A stretch of 7,276 bases of DNA from a bacterium (Candidatus Ratteibacteria) CG_4_9_14_3_um_filter_41_21 (GTDB lineage: Bacteria > Ratteibacteria > UBA8468): positions 1-7,276 of the forward strand of contig PFWI01000078.1 of the NCBI GenBank assembly GCA_002791075.1, read 5' to 3'. Shown here piece by piece: positions 6,622-7,276 of the stretch (positions within the stretch are counted from its first letter, which is position 1; the number at the start of each line of letters is the position of its first letter). A program made the translations under genes and the position numbers. The notes beneath the pieces were generated by a model that searched no databases, was not told where the DNA came from, and saw only the letters and a list, made by a program, of their open reading frames with translations.

Positions 6622-6661
6622 CCCCCTCTACTGCATAAGGGGGCTTCTCGTCGCCCCCTTA
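6622..6661. repeat. GC-rich hairpin with a competing upstream pairing
   Basis: TAAGGGGGC (6636-6644) pairs perfectly with GCCCCCTTA (6653-6661) around an 8-nt loop. CCCCCT at 6622-6627 can pair with the same G run (AGGGGG, 6638-6643). Stem strength is terminator-like, but no T-run follows on either side, so an intrinsic terminator is not proven. It may be part of a repeat family or a former intergenic signal. Confidence 0.5.
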
Positions 6662-6784
6662 CTGATTCCCCTCTTATAACCTGAAGTATTATAAAGAAGG
6701 TATAATTTCCTATGGGTTCAAGATTCTCGTTTAATGCGACACACGCATGACTGAATTGCGGTGAAAGAGTATTTACCAGGAAAC

Positions 6785-6940
6785 TTATTTCATGCCACCA
6801 TTGGCATATATCAACCAGAAGGCCAGGACAGAAAGGGAAGGGTCATCTGTTTTAAACTCGGTAAGTTTAATTTCTTCTCCTAAATTTCCCACAATCGGTT
6901 TATCAATAAATACTGGTTTGCCAAGTTTGTAAATATTCAC
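6785..6940 (-). pseudogene. Gfo/Idh/MocA-like dehydrogenase fragment
   Basis: A minus-strand frame with no start codon reads YKLGKPVFIDKPIVGNLGEE, then an acidic-hydrophobic tail ending in WLIYANGGMK and TAA (6787-6785). The GKPVFIDKP block resembles the conserved 'GKHV-EKP' segment of NAD(P)-dependent Gfo/Idh/MocA oxidoreductases. Only about 50 residues remain. The preceding Rossmann half and the large C-terminal domain are missing, and an in-frame TGA lies just upstream near 6953-6955. A neighbouring frame reads TWFSEYLQ, which would precede it after a one- or two-base shift. I therefore read it as a degraded remnant. The tail does not look like the family's usual continuation, so the match rests on a short motif. 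Confidence 0.35.
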
Positions 6941-6956
6941 TAAACCACGTCATATT

Positions 6957-7101
6957 TGTAGTGGCAGAGCTTGCTCTGCTATTGTAGGGGCTTGATTTAT
7001 CAAGCCCGTTGTTCGGGTTCAATGAATTGAACCCCTACAATTAGAATTCTGGTAAATATTCAGCTCGTCAAAAAAAGAGCAAAGCAAGCTTTGCCACTAC
7101 A
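6957..7101. repeat. Core of the nested palindrome: paired TGTAGTGG-hairpin units around a cruciform
   Basis: Left unit: TGTAGTG followed by the hairpin GCAGAGC-TT-GCTCTGC (6964-6979). Right unit: the hairpin GCAAAGC-AA-GCTTTGC (7079-7094) followed by CACTACA. The two are inverse copies with two differences, which keep the hairpin paired. Between them 6981-7041 forms a three-armed fold: outer stem ATTGTAGGGG/CCCCTACAAT, arm GGGCTTGAT/ATCAAGCCC (6988-7007) and arm GGGTTCAAT/ATTGAACCC (7015-7034). The inner arms repeat the plan 'TGTAGGGG plus hairpin'. Confidence 0.75.
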
Positions 7102-7118
7102 TAAATCAGGGTGTATTG

Positions 7119-7141
7119 TGTAGTGGTCGAGCTTGCTCGAC
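7119..7141 (+). repeat. Third copy of the TGTAGTGG-hairpin unit
   Basis: TGTAGTG (7119-7125) followed by GTCGAGC-TT-GCTCGAC (7126-7141) repeats the unit at 6957-6979 in the same orientation. The stem bases are changed but still fully paired. The shared centre is GAGCTTGCTC. Confidence 0.7.
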
Positions 7142-7152
7142 TTTGTTCTTCT

Positions 7153-7197
7153 TTCTCTCTGTACTCTTTGCCTTAGCTCTGTGTTCTCTGTGGTTAG
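7153..7197. repeat. CTCTGT-rich degenerate short repeat
   Basis: Three spaced CTCTGT motifs occur in a pyrimidine-rich stretch (7156-7161 CTCTGT, 7177-7182 CTCTGT, 7186-7191 CTCTGT), ending in GTGGTTAG. The spacing is about 9-21 bases. It lies inside the outer arms of the palindromic element and shows no coding potential. Confidence 0.4.
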
Positions 7198-7276
7198 TTT
7201 TTTATGGGAGAAATTTGGACGTGGTTTGCTGAATATTTACCTAAGTTTTATCGCCGGCTCAGCTAATTCAAGATGT

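Larger units (their letters stand above)
6928..7241. repeat. Nested palindromic element with 24-bp imperfect terminal inverted repeats
   Basis: The outer arms 6928-6951 and 7218-7241 are inverted copies with 3 mismatches in 24 (shared core GTAAATATTCA and AAACCACGTC). Inside lies a further inverted pair, 6957-6979 against 7079-7101, and inside that a third, ATTGTAGGGG at 6981-6990 against CCCCTACAAT at 7032-7041. A third direct copy of the outer hairpin motif is at 7119-7141. The 14-bp string at 7051-7064 is also an exact inverse of 7228-7241. No protein is encoded. The design resembles a miniature inverted-repeat element or a cluster of REP-type palindromes. Confidence 0.6.

Noticed and set aside
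6636..6661. Rho-independent terminator
   Set aside because: The stem is strong, but neither strand has a T-run after it, so it is listed as a hairpin only.
6701..6706. TATAAT as a plus-strand promoter
   Set aside because: There is no acceptable -35 hexamer at the right distance and no gene follows downstream.
6957..7141. CRISPR array
   Set aside because: The repeated units are only three, differ in orientation and sequence, and have irregular spacing. They are self-complementary hairpins rather than repeat-spacer units.

Overview
The window reads as a piece of an uncultivated, probably anaerobic bacterium. It has a moderately AT-rich genome, tightly packed iron-sulfur flavo/corrinoid-type reductase genes, an IclR regulator, a decayed insertion sequence and dense palindromic repeats. 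There is no rRNA, tRNA or other taxonomic marker, so I do not name a phylum.

Positions 1-3942 form one plus-strand transcription unit. It holds the C-terminal effector domain of an IclR-family regulator (cut by the left window edge) and then three consecutive paralogues of the epoxyqueuosine-reductase-like (QueG/COG1600-type) [4Fe-4S] protein family. Gaps between these genes are only 10, 10 and 5 nt, so they are almost certainly co-transcribed. Each paralogue carries one perfect CX2CX2CX3CP cluster motif and a degenerate second cysteine set. The third paralogue is extended by two further partial copies of the family's N-terminal region. No substrate can be named. They are more likely accessory redox or corrinoid-reactivation-type proteins than true tRNA-modifying QueG.

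Positions 3915-6582 are an insertion sequence of about 2.7 kb bounded by perfect 19-bp terminal inverted repeats. Its left end lies inside the 3' end of the third paralogue and supplies that gene's last codons and stop. On the minus strand it carries two genes: a DruA-like (DUF4338) gene, then an IS4-family DDE transposase starting 17 nt after the DruA stop. Both are broken. The DruA reading frame is split by two frameshifts. The transposase has one frameshift near its N-terminus and appears to have lost the segment that should contain the second catalytic aspartate. The element is therefore dead on its own.

Positions 6583-7276 have no intact gene. Beside the right IS end there is a second IR-like copy and two strong hairpins. 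A minus-strand fragment resembling a Gfo/Idh/MocA dehydrogenase (GKPVFIDKP) follows. The region ends in a nested set of inverted repeats (about 6928-7241), whose small hairpin arms vary by compensated base changes. No complete new defence or catalytic system is visible. The points most worth a second look are the IclR plus triple QueG-like array, the IS that carries a DruA homologue, and the nested palindromic element.
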